A DNA stretch of 64,000 bases, from the NCBI RefSeq assembly GCF_000237925.1, contig NC_031498.1:30684923-30748922 (forward strand), given 5' to 3'. Source of the stretch: Schistosoma mansoni (taxonomy: Eukaryota > Platyhelminthes > Trematoda > Strigeidida > Schistosomatidae). Position numbers and translations under genes: made by a program. This document shows positions 34,611 through 47,900 of the stretch, piece by piece. The notes beneath the pieces are model-generated. The model made no database searches. It was not told where the DNA came from and saw only the letters and a program-made list of their open reading frames with translations. Position 1 is the stretch's first letter. The number at the start of each line of letters is the position of its first letter.

Positions 34611-36775
34611 TCGTCCGTCAGAGGTTACTGAGAGTAATAGGAATCCTCCGGGTGCTGATAAGCTGAAAGTTGAATCAAAAAGGCAGCAGCAACTGATTTC
34701 CAAATACATGTAATAACCTTGAAATTACTGTTTTATTGCTTAACACGCTTGAAATGACAATCTACCTGAAGATTATATAGGAGTTGCACAAAGTGAGATT
34801 ATAACAGTTAGGAATGGTTTCGTGTGGAGATATTTTAATAAGTCATCGTAAGTTAAGTAGTAATGGACGTTTGTTAATAACCTAACTCATAGATAGAACA
34901 AGTATTTCCTGCGAGATATGTACTAGACTCAATTTTATGTATATTCATATCTACGGACTGATGATGCATACAAACGCATTGCCAGTATTGAGTTTCGCAT
35001 AAGTTGGTTAAAAATAAAGTGATTGAAGATTGTCGAAACCGTTCAAGCCTGTGTTATAAACAGGTGGTGTGGTCATGCACGATGCTTCCAGCTAAATAAG
35101 TCTTTACAAGATAAACAGCAAGTGATCCTCATATGATTATCAAGGAGAACATGAGTTGTAATCAAGGGGAGTACACTCCCAAATACTGTCTGTGATAATG
35201 GCTTGCACCTTGGACAGTGTTAGGGTAAATTCGACTGTGGTTTCGGTTTGCAGGAGATTTGCTCCACTGCTTATACTCATGATTTGCATGCATGATTGTG
35301 TCGCTAAACCTCCAATTTAGACTGACAAGGTCTAAAGATATTTACTGAATGAGCAACTGATAGAGAAAAATACTATAATCATCTGTAGTGGATGAAGATA
35401 ATCAGAAAACAACACTACTTAAAGATAATTATAAGCCAATTTCTTGACCGACTTTCTTATTATTTTCATCAATTTAATCAATCATATTACATGATTGTCA
35501 GGTAATGACAATGAATTATGACGATATCCTCAGACGATTATGGTTGACTAGTTATAGTGCTGATAGAGGATTAACCAGTGGAAAATAGGTATTGTTTCTT
35601 AAGGTGATTCGAAATTATCAGCCATTCATAGTGCTTACGAATCCGAGCTGCCTGAATATATTACTGATTACAAACCGAAAAAATTCGTCTACATAGTGTG
35701 AATTTTAATATTACACCCAAGTATTATTGTTTTGAACGATTTCGTGAATAACAATTATATGATAGTTCAGCTATTATACCAGTGTGGTATGATAGTACGC
35801 AAATTTGGTGACTTTATTATCTAAGCTATTTGCGTCCTTATAAGCAAATAATATGATAGACCAATTCATAAGCCCAAATGCGTATAACGATGACGATTGT
35901 AATGGGTTTAGTGAAAAATGTTAAAGGCTGTTCAAATAATTATTAAATTCAAACGACAGAGAGAAGATATAATGCAACGCATGTACAGGCCAGGTTTACA
36001 TGCCGGGTGTTGAGGTACATGACAATTTGAAAATTAGTTTTGAAGTTCAGACTACTTATGGAACTTCAGTTAGGAATATGACGAGTTATAAACTTTCAAT
36101 AAGAATGTACTATATTTAGCCTAGTGACATTTACAAATATGTAGGGTGGGCGATTGTTACTAAGAAATCTGAAACAACTTTTTGAACCTGATATGCTTCG
36201 TCTGTAAACAACATTGCAGTATAATGTAGTATTTAGCTATTAAACATATCTTTTACCAAAAACGCTTTGGGAGTGGTTAGTATAAAATATGTATACGGCC
36301 AGTCTAAGTGGAAATACATACATGCTAAGAAGTATAGAAAAAAATATGACAAACCATCGATCGAAATGACTCAACTCGCCTGGATTGTTTCTGGGAATTA
36401 GATCACCCATTAGATTTGACGTATATAAGACCAGTCGTGACAAGTAGTAATGATCCAAAAGTAATCAGATTAAACATAAAGTGTTCCAACCAGTTTCTGG
36501 GTGTGTGATAACATTAACTTTGTTGTTTGGTTGATTGAGTGAAATTCCAAGAGTCTAGATAAATACTTGGCATTCAACATATAGGCAATCTGAAATGAGA
36601 TAAGGATTGCAGAAACTTTATAGCTTAAACTCATTGCATAATTCCGGAGTATTATCCTTGTTGTTGGGCAATGGAACTCGAAAATTGGAAATTAGGTAGG
36701 CAGTGGTCAGATATTATAGGATAGTCCATAGTTTAAAGGAAAGTGAAACTTTAAGTGAGGAAACAATATGAAGAA
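34611..36775. other. Unassigned intergenic DNA
   Basis: AT-rich, no recognised gene, LINE or SINE. Confidence 0.45.
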
Positions 36776-36900
36776 TGATCACGCCTGCAAGGCTGAGCCA
36801 TGCCATGTGATGAATTAAACTTCCAATTAATGCTACCGCGTCCAACATTATTGACCGTCTCTCAGTATTACGTGTTGAAAATTAATTTTCCCAGTTATCT

Positions 36901-37167
36901 TTTCGTGCCTATAGGTAACCCTCGTGCTATTGATAGAAGAAACCAGAGAAGTAGTGAATAGGTCTTTATTTCGATCTTCGCGCAGTCACAGTGGAGCGTG
37001 GGATTATCTGTTCAGACAAACAAAGGCTCTCAACATTCCATATAAGATAGTAGGGAATATAACGCTTACAAAAGGTAAGGAAGTGAATGAATACTTGAAC
37101 AATACTGTTTTAGCATATGCTTGGTTGTTTGGGGTCAACTCTTAACCAACCAACCTGAGCTGTTACA
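36901..37167 (-). repeat. 3' LTR of the Ty3/gypsy element
   Basis: 267 bp, begins TGTAACAGCTCAGG and ends TAGGCACGAAA on the minus strand. Same length and sequence as the 5' LTR by eye. Confidence 0.9.
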
Positions 37168-37231
37168 AGCTCATCCATTTTATTTGGTAAACTCGCGGCG
37201 TTCATGTATAAGCAGTTTATGCATTCAATTT
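37168..37231 (-). mobile_element. LINE endonuclease-like scrap at inner edge of 3' LTR
   Basis: On the minus strand it reads INCLYMNAASLPNKMDEL, the start of a CR1/Jockey-type LINE endonuclease, ending exactly where the LTR begins. The other side is the N gap. It is not expected inside a Ty3/gypsy element. Confidence 0.55.
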
Positions 37232-37431
37232 NNNNNNNNNNNNNNNNNNNNNNNNNNNNNNNNNNNNNNNNNNNNNNNNNNNNNNNNNNNNNNNNNNNNN
37301 NNNNNNNNNNNNNNNNNNNNNNNNNNNNNNNNNNNNNNNNNNNNNNNNNNNNNNNNNNNNNNNNNNNNNNNNNNNNNNNNNNNNNNNNNNNNNNNNNNNN
37401 NNNNNNNNNNNNNNNNNNNNNNNNNNNNNNN
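37232..37431. other. Assembly gap (200 N)
   Basis: Exactly 200 N inside the Ty3/gypsy element, probably a nominal length. Confidence 0.95.
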
Positions 37432-40400
37432 CTTTGTCCTCTTTTTCCACTGTGATGTCCGCTATCGGGATGGCTATAGGGAATCTGGTAAATCGATCTA
37501 TGCATGTAAAAAGATAATTAAAACCGTTTGAACGTGGTAAAGGACCTACCAAGTCGATATGCACATGGGCAAAACGTGCATCTGGTTGCGAGAAAACACC
37601 TATGGGTGAATTTGTGTGACGATTTATCTTTGATTGTTGACATGCTGAACACTCTCTAACCCATTTGTGTACATTCTTCTGTAAATTCGGCCATATATAT
37701 CTGGCATTGATTAGTTTTGTTGAAGCTTTTGCGCCAGGATGAGACAAAGAATGAAAGTTATTATATATCAACTTTCGCATACTTTTGGGAACGAAAGGTC
37801 GCGGCATTGCCTTGGTCGTGTCACAGTAGATTAGAATACCATCGACAGGTGATGGGAACTGTTTTAAATTAAGACTTGAATTGTTTGTTTTAAGCAGGTT
37901 TTGTAATTCTAAATCCTGCTCCTGTTCGTTTCTCAACGTCTCGAAGTTTACTGTAGACTGCTGTAGCACGTTTATTTCTAGCCTAGATAAAGCATCTGCC
38001 GCCTGATTGTCCTGACCTTTGACATGTCGGATATCGCTTGTGAACTGTGATATATAGTCAAGGTGTCGGACTTCTCGAGGTGAGTATTTATCAGCTCTCG
38101 CTTTTAGTGCATTCGTTAGTGGTTTGTGATCCGTAAAGACCATAAATTCCCTGCCTTCTAACATGTGTCGGAAGTGTTTAATGGTTAGGTAGATTGCAAG
38201 AAGTTCTCGCCCGAAGGTAGAATACCTTGTCTCTGCTGGAGCGAGTCTTTTTGAGAAGAAAGCAATTGGTTTCCAGGCGTTTTTAACCAGTTGGTTAAGG
38301 GTACCGCCTACTGCTTTATCAGAAGCATCCACCATCAAAGCAAGTGGGGAAAGAGAATTCGGATACATCAACGTAGTTGCTTGAGCTAGTTTATCTTTAA
38401 GCTGTTTAATAGCTTCGACAGCGTCAGAAGACAGTTTGAATTCTTTTGGTTTTCCTTTTAGTGAATCTGTCAAAGGTTGCATTAATTGTGCACAACCTGG
38501 TATGAATCTGCGATAAAAGTTAATTAGACCTAGAAAACTTCTCAGTTGTGTTAGAGAACTAGGTATGGGATATTGTTTAATGGTGTCTACTTCTTTTTTG
38601 ATCGGTTTAATCCCTTCTGGGCTTATTGTGTGACCGAGAAATTCTAAAGTTTGAACACCGAAAACACACTTACTTTGATGTATGTTTATTCCATGTTCAT
38701 CCAGTCTTTTTAACACTGTTTTTACATGCTGTTCGTGTGATTGCAAATCGGGGCTGGCAATTAACAAGTCGTCTATATACCCCTGCGCAAATGGCATATC
38801 TCGAAGTAGATTGTCTATGAATCTTTGAAATGTCTGTGCCGCATTTCTCAGGCCGAATGGCATGCGTATAAACTCGAATAAGCCAAAGGGTGTTGTAATA
38901 GCTGTCTTGGGGATATCTTCATCAGCCACTGGGATATTGTGATATGCCCTGACTAAGTCAATTTTAGTGAATATGTTCATACCCTGTAAACCGTTTGTGA
39001 AATCTTGGATATGCGGTATTGGGTACCTATCTGGTACGGTTTGACGGTTGAGGGCTCTGTAATCCCCGCACGGTCGCCAGTCACCTTCATTTTTCTTTGG
39101 GACCATATGCAAAGGGGATGCCCATTGACTATCAGAGGGACGGATAATACCCAGTTGTAGCATATAATCAAACTCGGCCCTAGCGATTTTGAGCTTATCT
39201 GGTGCTAGTCTCCTGGGTTTTGCAAAAACCGGTGCACCTTCGGTTTTGATAGTGTGACTTACTTTTAGTTTGTCTTTAGAAGGCTGTGGGTTTGGTTTAG
39301 TTAAGTTTGGAAATTCCGCGAGTATATCTTGGAATTTCGCTGTTGTTACTGGAGGAGTTTGAATCAAGTTAAGAGAGCTGATGTGACTTTCTTTGCCTTT
39401 TGTGTAATACGAAGTTTCTTTTAGTGTTAATCGCCGTTTCTTGGTGTCAACTAGAAATTCGTATCTCTCTAGAAAGTCCATCCCCAGTATTGCCAGATCT
39501 AAGTCGGCTACCGTGAAAACCCAAGGGAATTGCCTCCTGAACCCCAAATCTAGGGTTAAGTTTTTCTGCCCAAATGTCGCAATTTTAGTTTTATTTGCAG
39601 CTTGAAGTGTAATTGATGGTGTTTCTCGACTAATCTCAGTTTTATTTTGAGGGATGATGCTAAGAGCAGCGCCAGTATCCACCAAGAAATTCAAGCCAGA
39701 GTTTCTGTCTCTAACATAAAACAAGCGACTGTTTTGGCGCCCCTCCTCAGTCGTCGCGACCTGGGGAGGGGTTACTCGTTTCCCGCTGTCTTAGAATTAT
39801 GCTTAGGCCAGGCGCATGGTTGCATGCACTTGGTTGAGTTGACACCAAACTTACAGTGGTACCAACAAAACTGCCCAGGTTGTCTGGACATTTGTGACCT
39901 GTTTTGTGACTTGGATCGTGGTCGTTGTGGTGACCTGCTCCTGTTTCTATGACCCATTTGCATTCTGGTGACAGCCTCAGTGAGACTCTTAACACTCGCA
40001 ATGAGTCCTTCTATGACGGGGTCTTTTGCTGATTCTACTTTTTGTGTGTGATTTATTGTGCCTGGTCCAGTTGGAGGACCTCTCTCCATTATTCTATCGG
40101 CTATACGCGCTAAATGAGATAATGAGGTTTCAGGATCTTGTGCATCCAAACAGTGTTGGACGTAGCATGGGAGAGCTTGTATCCATCCTTGATTAAGGAC
40201 TGCTTCACCCACTGTGTTGTCACCCAATAACACTTGGAGGTGACGCAAAAACTGTGACGGCGACCGATCACCTAGTGTTTCACCTTGAAAAAGTCTTTGG
40301 ATTCTTTGACTATCTGATAATGATAAACGGTTTATTATCTCTCGTCTTAAGATGGTGTATGGTTGTGGTGATGGTGGATCTAAAATCAAGTCACGGACTT

Positions 40401-40816
40401 CTTTGGCAACTGAAGGAGGAAGGATAGAACACAAGTCTCTATAGCGAATCCCTTCAGATTTGATATTGTGTCTTGTGAAATAATGCTCTAGTTGAGCAAA
40501 CCACAACTCAGGATCACTACGATCAAATTCTGGAAGTCGGGATTTCGTAGTCATAACAGTGTCTATCACCACTGGTGACAAATCCTCCAGATTATGGGTT
40601 TCTATTGAGTCTGACATGAGGTATGTGACAAATATAGCAATAAAGTTAGCACGAAAAATGGTTACTATAACACGAATAACTTAAGATAATACGGAATAAA
40701 CTAGTTATATACTCAACTTAGTTTACGGATAATCCGGTCTACTTTTACGATTAAGTAAAAAAAAAAAGATTAATAACAGAAATGAGGTTAAATTGTGTTC
40801 AAAAAGGGCTCACCAC

Positions 40817-41083
40817 TTTCGTGCCTATAGGTAACCCTCGTGCTATTGATAGAAGAAACCAGAGAAGTAGTGAATAGGTCTTTATTTCGATCTTCGCGCA
40901 GTCACAGTGGAGCGTGGGATTATCTGTTCAGACAAACAAAGGCTCTCAACATTCCATATAAGATAGTAGGGAATATAACGCTTACAAAAGGTAAGGAAGT
41001 GAATGAATACTTGAACAATACTGTTTTAGCATATGCTTGGTTGTTTGGGGTCAACTCTTAACCAACCAACCTGAGCTGTTACA
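40817..41083 (-). repeat. 5' LTR of the Ty3/gypsy element
   Basis: 267-bp partner LTR. A TGGTGAGCCC stretch immediately inside it is a candidate tRNA primer-binding site. Confidence 0.9.
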
Positions 41084-41087
41084 ATCT

Positions 41088-42229
41088 CTTACTCAGCATT
41101 GATGATTGCGGTTAGGATCTGATGCCACTACAAACCCACTGGCTTGTAAACCTGTTTATAAATTGTATTTGATTAATCAGCTTCCGTTCCCCTTTGTGTG
41201 GCGACACTCATTACAACGTTACACTTTCAGTGTTCTGTTGTGAAAGCAGGTTTCGCTTGATGGACGATTTTCAGTTATAGTTCGGTGTAATACTATTCCT
41301 ATATCATGTTGTGATGAGCATAGTGTAGAAGACCTGTCTTAAAACCCTGTAATCTCGGTGGTTGGCTGAATGCGTTGTGTTAATTACGAATATCGATTCT
41401 ATAACTGTACCAATGCTTTTTAACGTGAATGTTGAGACTAAGAACATGTATCTTGTTTTCATGCAAGTCAGAATCTTGTAGTGGAAAACCTCAAGTTAGA
41501 TGTCAAATTTTATTAACAAATACTCATATGCAATCGAAGTGTGAGATATGATATTACGCAGATTGGCAATATATGAACCGCAAATTTTTTCGTGATGGAA
41601 GAGATATAGCCATGATATGAAAGGATAGAACGATCTGGATTATAATACTGATCCTATTATCTCAGATGAACGTAGGACAAAACAACACATACAAACTTAG
41701 AGGGTAATATGATGTGTTGGTAAAAGTGACATATGTTTAGACACTGAGCATGGAGAAAGAGACAATCAGTCTACTGACAATTAAATGTGATTTTCTTTCC
41801 TCTCACTGATTATTGCCCCGGACGCACTGAGAGACTGCATGTAATTGTGTCGAATAAAATACTATCTAGTGTTGTTCTGGTTCTCCATTTTGATTATTGA
41901 ACCCTGCATCTTATATAACGTGACTAGTCTGATTATCGTACTAACGTATTACGGTATTATACCTGAGAGCAAGTAAAATATCTTAAACGAACCACACATA
42001 TAAAACGTTTTCATATGAGTCACAAACCAAAAACATATTTCACTTTTATCAGGAAGCCAAATCCACCACTCAAAAGCTAATATGAACTCAATATGCAGCC
42101 TCGTATCATATTGTCCGACAACATCCAGAAGCAGTTTGCAGAAATAAAAGTAAATGAATAATTTCGAAACAGTGGAGAGCACGTGTGAAGATAGTCAGGA
42201 CAGATTAATTTTTGATAATATTTGTATTT
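41088..42229. other. Unassigned intergenic DNA
   Basis: The first ~40 bp continue the repeat hit by the LTR element. The rest shows no recognised feature. Confidence 0.4.
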
Positions 42230-42440
42230 CATCAATTAATTATCAAATTAGAAGCAAATCGAACTGTTGAGCTTCTGCACTGAGGGTTAGATGAAAACGT
42301 ACTATGTAACTATGAAAGGAACCAATGGGATAAATTTTTATAATTCTAATCAAAAGGTGATAAGTAATTCAGCATTCGAAAAGATAAATAGCTTCTGGGA
42401 GACAATTTAATAAGGGGATGCAGGGTTGGAATATTTGCAA
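42230..42440 (-). mobile_element. Penelope-like element fragment
   Basis: Matches 10431-10620 in the same orientation (AGAAGCAAATCGAACT … GGGAGACAATT). It covers the sequence upstream of the RT domain only. Confidence 0.65.
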
Positions 42441-44790
42441 GTAGATTTAGGTAGAAAAACAAACAGGCATTGTGTGCCAATCAATTTTTTTACATTCATT
42501 TCTAGGCTGACAATTAATAGGCAGGAAGGAACTCACGATATCTAAAACTGAAAGGTGTTCCTTGTAACCACAGCACAAACAGTTGGTTCTCAAAATGCTC
42601 GGAATCTCCAAAACAATGAGGAAGCTTAGAAACAACGATTACAGAAAACATTGACTCAATTGCCATCTCACAATTATGGCTAACACTGCGAGGTTTCATA
42701 CTGTGCTAAACTTGTACACTAACAATAAGAGCTATTGATACAGTGACGTACAATACAGCTGAAAGTGAATCGCCAAATTGTAAAACGTAACCCTGAATAT
42801 ATAATGGGTGACTTACTGCCAAAGCAAGGGTAGCACTCATTCATCTGAAGAACACATAGAACTCAAAACATATATAAGCTACATGAAGACGACTCACTTA
42901 TATTTTCTTAGTTCTACTACGTAAAGCACTGAGTCCCTAGTTGCGAATATGGAGAAGAGCCTTTCTTTTCATTAAAAGTTAAAGGGATTCCCTCAAAATA
43001 TGGAGATTTTTGAATGGACTCAATGGACGTTTTCTTATAATTCAGTAAATATAATGCAGACTTAGGTATTTCTAGTTGTATCTCCAACAGGACTTTCAAA
43101 ATGTTGGAAAGATTCTCGGAGTTTGGAGGTTAATACTACTTATTTACATTTGAACTTGTCTTACTGGATAGGTTAGAATGATTTGCAAGCAACGGTAATA
43201 TTAAGAACGAAATTTTAAGTTGATTTAATTGTTATTGGTGTGAATCGTCTGACGGTGATTGATTGGTCTCTGTTTCAAGATACATTCAAGGTGTAAAGCT
43301 ATATTATGTTATCAAGCTGCTTGAATAAAGGTGTAGAATGGTTTTATCTACGAAGACAAACTGTCTAGCCACTTGCTGAATAGCCAAGTATATCTACCAG
43401 TTGGATATGAATCATGTAAACGACTGGATTCGAAGCAACAACTGAGATACTTCTCATAATATCTTAACAGATATAATAGAAGGCGACATAAGAATGTAAA
43501 CTACAGTTAGAATTTTGTAATAAAAGTTCGAAATTAATTCCGAAGGTAAAATATACCGTACAATCCACTCAAAGAATTCGATGAGTATTTAGGTCACTGG
43601 TTAGGTTATTGTTAAAATCCTGACGATAGATTTTCTTTCCATTAATGTGATTCATTGAGATCGAGTGGAATATACAGGGCTGTATTTATGAGACTAACGA
43701 TCAGTATCAGATGGGAGTAAAAAGTGTTGATTCGAACGTTCATAATCTCAAAGCTATCTATCTACTAACCAAACGTTCACTGAGACGGTCGAAAGCATTC
43801 AACAATCCGTGAGGAATCAATATATACCATCAAATGCAAATTCAGAATACCTAACAAACCTTTACAAACATAATGTACAGCTGACATCCAAGAACAAAGT
43901 GGACACAGTGTATATGAACAATGTTGAAGTAATTGAACATAAATGCAGTTATTTCATAAAACTCATGGCTTTTACAGTGTTCTGATTTCAAAACCACATC
44001 AGGTATTCTACAGGAACACATTCTTCCATGATTAGAACAGTATAATTTGGGATTCCTCTTCTTTCTATTTATGCATAAATACGAGAAAGTAATTTTGGAA
44101 GCACTTAATATGACTATCATTCTTAAGCATACAATAATACTTACTGTTAGTTAAATACATTAGTATTGTCATCATTTGGTTGGTACATTTAACAGAGTGA
44201 AGTATTCTTACCGAATCGTTTAGAGAATCGGTTGGCAAAAGTGTTTCTTCCACTTTTTGCTTTCAAATTACATCATAACTATATAGATGGTAAGGGGGAT
44301 TGGTTAAACATATGTATAATGGAAACAATAACAAAGGTACAATATGAAAGAGCAACTGTAAGAGGAACTGGAAGCAACTAGAATAGCAAAAATATGATAA
44401 CATAAATGTTTACATAAAACAACAGTGCATCACTTTTCGATCTTTAAAATATGTATAGAACGCCGGCGAAATACACCAGCTTCAGGAGATAACCATACTG
44501 ATCTCGATTTGACGAAATACATTCGGCTTATCAAGTGAACAATCGGAAAGTAGGAATAAAGGTAAATGAAACAAGGTAGTAGTTATCAGTGAAAATGAAT
44601 AATAATGAAACAAAAAAAGAAGAACATCTGAGGTGATATTTTCAAAGGGTGCTTGCTGCAGAACATTATATCAAAATACAAACAAGCCCATTATGGATTT
44701 GTTGTGCAAAAGAGAAAAAATAAAATGTAACCAAATTAGAATGAAACAATCGTTGCAAATAATGATGAACGAAAAAAAGTTAATTAAAAA
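42441..44790. other. Unassigned DNA downstream of CUL1
   Basis: No recognised gene or repeat. A (CATA)n microsatellite lies just beyond, at about 44828-44853. Confidence 0.4.
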
Positions 44791-44794
44791 CTGA

Positions 44795-44800
44795 TTTATT
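44795..44800 (-). promoter_or_regulatory. Candidate CUL1 polyadenylation signal
   Basis: AATAAA on the minus strand, 87 bp downstream of the CUL1 stop codon. Position and motif fit a cleavage/polyadenylation signal; no transcript evidence is available. Confidence 0.45.
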
Positions 44801-44827
44801 AGAGAAAGCCCACAGAATGTAAAGCCA

Positions 44828-44853
44828 TACATACATACATACATACATACACA
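44828..44853. repeat. (CATA)n microsatellite
   Basis: About six and a half CATA units downstream of the CUL1 stop, on the transcribed side, probably within or next to the 3' UTR. Confidence 0.85.
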
Positions 44854-44886
44854 TAGATGCAGCAACATACATAAAGTAGGGGAAAA

Positions 44887-44967
44887 TTAAGCCAAATATT
44901 CATAAGCATCTCGTTCATTATTATCTCGTTTAATATATTCTCTTTCAATGAGAGCGGTAATACATCG
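44887..44967 (-). CDS. CUL1: CUL1 last exon and stop
   Basis: An 81-bp exon, acceptor TCTATTTTAG, reading [20 protein letters not shown] and ending AYEYLA-stop (TAA). The CUL1 C-terminus (K.IDILIEKEYLER…YSYLA) is recognisable. It is too short to stand out as an open frame by itself. Confidence 0.9.
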   Translation of the reverse strand, partial: RCITALIEREYIKRDNNERDAYEYLA

Positions 44968-47900
44968 CTAAAATAGAAAAAAATAAAAATAAAAACAAAA
45001 AACATTTTTGTTAAATATGCATGAATCAGAAGGGGTTTTGTGGAGAATTTGGTATTTTCATAGTTGAAATCATGAGTCAATTGAAGCTAGACCACCATGG
45101 AAAACCTGGAAGCACTGGACGGCCAACTCGTCCAATTATGGGACTCCTCAACAGTGCGCATCCACTATCCCGCACTCGCGAAATTCAAACCCAGGACCCA
45201 ACAGTCTCGAGCCAGAGCACTTAACCGATAGACCACTGAGCCGGCTGGCATCCAACGGTGCTAATGTCTAACTTTAACCAATCCACGACATTGAGCAACC
45301 ATTCACCAATGTCATCAGTGAGTTGATATCTCACAACAGACGTGGTTTAAATGTCGCGAGTGTGGGATCGTGGATGCGCACTGCTGAGGAGTCCCATAAT
45401 AGGACGAGACAGCCGTCCAGTGTTTCCAGGTTTTCCATGGTGGTCTAGCTTCAATTGACTCACGCTTTCAACTATTCAAATATTTACAATGATCAAAACT
45501 AGTGAAACTAAAAATATGAACGTTCAATATTATTTTATTAAATCACATATTTAGGAGTCCTTTGTACTCAGCAATTCCATCTACTCTTGTGATTCGTATT
45601 TCCAGCTTCATTGTCCATCAAAGCTTGTTATCGTATTTCTATTCGTTTTCCATTTCATGTGATAATTCACATTCGATATGTTGACGTAAAGTACAGAAGC
45701 GATATACATTTGTAAACAAAAATTCATTTGATGTCTGTTTGTCTTTAACCAACTAATATTAGCACTGAAACATTCGGATGCCCTGGTACGGCCGAGAGTG
45801 GGGAGATTCCGCTCTCCCTCTCGAAATGCTCTCACATGGCCATGCGTACATAGCCTCTGCCAATAAAGTCTTACTCATTGCCTTCTCGTGGCATTACTGT
45901 TGTTTACGAAATGGAGAGGACGAAAAGCAAATGTTTGGTGCTTCGACCGGGTTGGTGAACACGGAAAGTCCACCTAGGGGAGTTGGAAAACTCTGATTGC
46001 AAACCAATGATTCACATGGGCTCCAGTATATTGATGGAACAAATGGCGTATGAATCAATCGTTGGTCACTGGCTACCATGAGACTGCATCTCCTCACGAT
46101 ATTCAACTACCTTGTGGATTCGACCATTAGGTCAAAAAATCCGGGTGTGGCCCCTCTAAGAAAACGACCTGCCTAGGTTTGGGCACCCGGGCAGTATCAC
46201 AGCCCTCACACAAATCAAATGAGATTTGTGTGGCGCATATGTATCTGGTGCTCCTTTGTACCAATATTTATGTGTTCAAATAAATAGATAAATGACTGAA
46301 TTATCTATGAAAACATGTATATATTTCAACTGCCTCGACCAAATTAACTGATGCATAGAATTTGTTTATTCATATAAAAAAACTTTATCTGAATGAAACT
46401 GAAAAAGTAAAATCCCTATCCTTGAATTGAAGCTACAATTTAGATGTGAGAATTATTAATACTATCCAATTAAACAAACTGAAAGTTTCAGAGGAGTTGG
46501 CAACCTATGACTAAATTAGTTGGCACGATAGCTGTGTACTATGTGTTATCCATCGAAAGTAAAATGCCTAGAGGCAGAAAGTTAAGAAGATTAAAATAAA
46601 AAAGAACGAGAACAAACAATGATCGGTGTCAGTCAGTCAACTACAAAGAAGAACCAGGCACATTTATGCATCGGTCCAAGTTGCCATACCTCGTTAGCAC
46701 AACAAGATCAACACCGGATTCATAGAAGTAGTTAATTTAGTGGTGGTAATATATAAAAGATAGGTTGTATATAAGGATATAGTATAGGAAAGAAGAAAGT
46801 TATGAAGCAATTTTAATTTAAGGTTCAAGGGAAAATAAAGAGCGTATACACCAGCGCCATTGTGATCGATTCTGAGTCATGGTAGATTGGTGTGGAAGCG
46901 AAAGAACAATGAATTCTGAGACGATTGATTGACATTTTGCAAATCAAGTATTTACAGTATGGTTCTCAGATTTTACTAAGATGTAGTGTAATTTTATGTT
47001 TAAATACATTCGATTGTCCTCACTTGTTTCCTCGATCACTATATCTGCTCTATTCTAACAAATCCAGCAACAATCTTTAGAAATATTATCAGAGTTTAGG
47101 TGTATTTTATATTCATCAGGATTTATGAAATTCTTAAACAAGAAATTGATGGTATTCTATTCACTTTCTTATATATGCTGACCAATTCGACTATGGAGGT
47201 TAGTGAAGGATGAAATAATGATCTTGTTTTTCAGATATATATTACTAAACAAAACTTACTTTAATTAATAATACAGTCGGTTTAAATCGAGGTGTTAATT
47301 GTGTAACAACTTCAGAGATCAATTGATGGTGTTTCATTACTTTTCTAGTCTTCATAATACGTACTATACAAGCCTATAGGAGGAAGAGAACAAAAATAAA
47401 GATTAACATGGATTGAGACATTAAACACAAAGTTTACTTCATTTTAAACGTATAACTCGGTTTAATAGTAAAGAAGCTGAAGACAAGTAGGTTGATCAGT
47501 ACATCTATGATTGAAACACGGTCGGATTCTTAACTTCTGAAGTAGACTGATCAAATTCTGTATTTTGTGATATGGTAGATTAAATCGACACACATTTAAA
47601 CAGATTATAATTAAGTTATTCAGAAAATTGTATTTTTATTGACCTTAGTTACACTATTCTAGTGATCTCTTAATCTGAGAACTCCATTTCACAGTACTGG
47701 ATTCCAGCCTATTTTCTATATTAATCCAATTATATAATTGTAACAAAGAAAACTGGGTTATTCACACGGTTTGTTTTTCATTATTCAGCCACTGAATTCA
47801 TCAATCGAGTGTTCATCGTGAGCAAGTAATTGACTTCTCTAATCCACAAAATTTTGTTCTCTGAGCTGAATGATTTGGTCGTGGAGCTTTCATTGTCTCT

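Larger units (their letters stand above)
36901..41083 (-). mobile_element. Ty3/gypsy LTR retrotransposon, recent insertion
   Basis: Fossil element on the minus strand. It is bounded by two 267-bp LTRs that look identical by eye and flanked by a 4-bp target duplication ATCT (36897-36900, 41084-41087). Parts in order: a gag-like frame (40617-39772) with a Cys/His cluster near its end, then a pol-like frame (39724 downward) with protease (DTGA), reverse transcriptase (YIDDLL), RNase H (DASDKAVGG) and integrase (HHCC finger, then HIDLVGP). Gene order RT-RNaseH-IN places it in Ty3/gypsy, like the schistosome Saci/Boudicca lineages. It looks largely whole, but a 200-N assembly gap hides the end of pol. 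The LTR identity implies a very young insertion. Confidence 0.9.

Noticed and set aside
36924-37145. 72-codon frame present twice (also 40840-41061)
   Set aside because: Lies entirely inside the LTRs; the repetition is due to LTR identity.
44671-45080. Cysteine/valine-rich frame VCMYVCMYVCMA
   Set aside because: Translation of the (CATA)n microsatellite.
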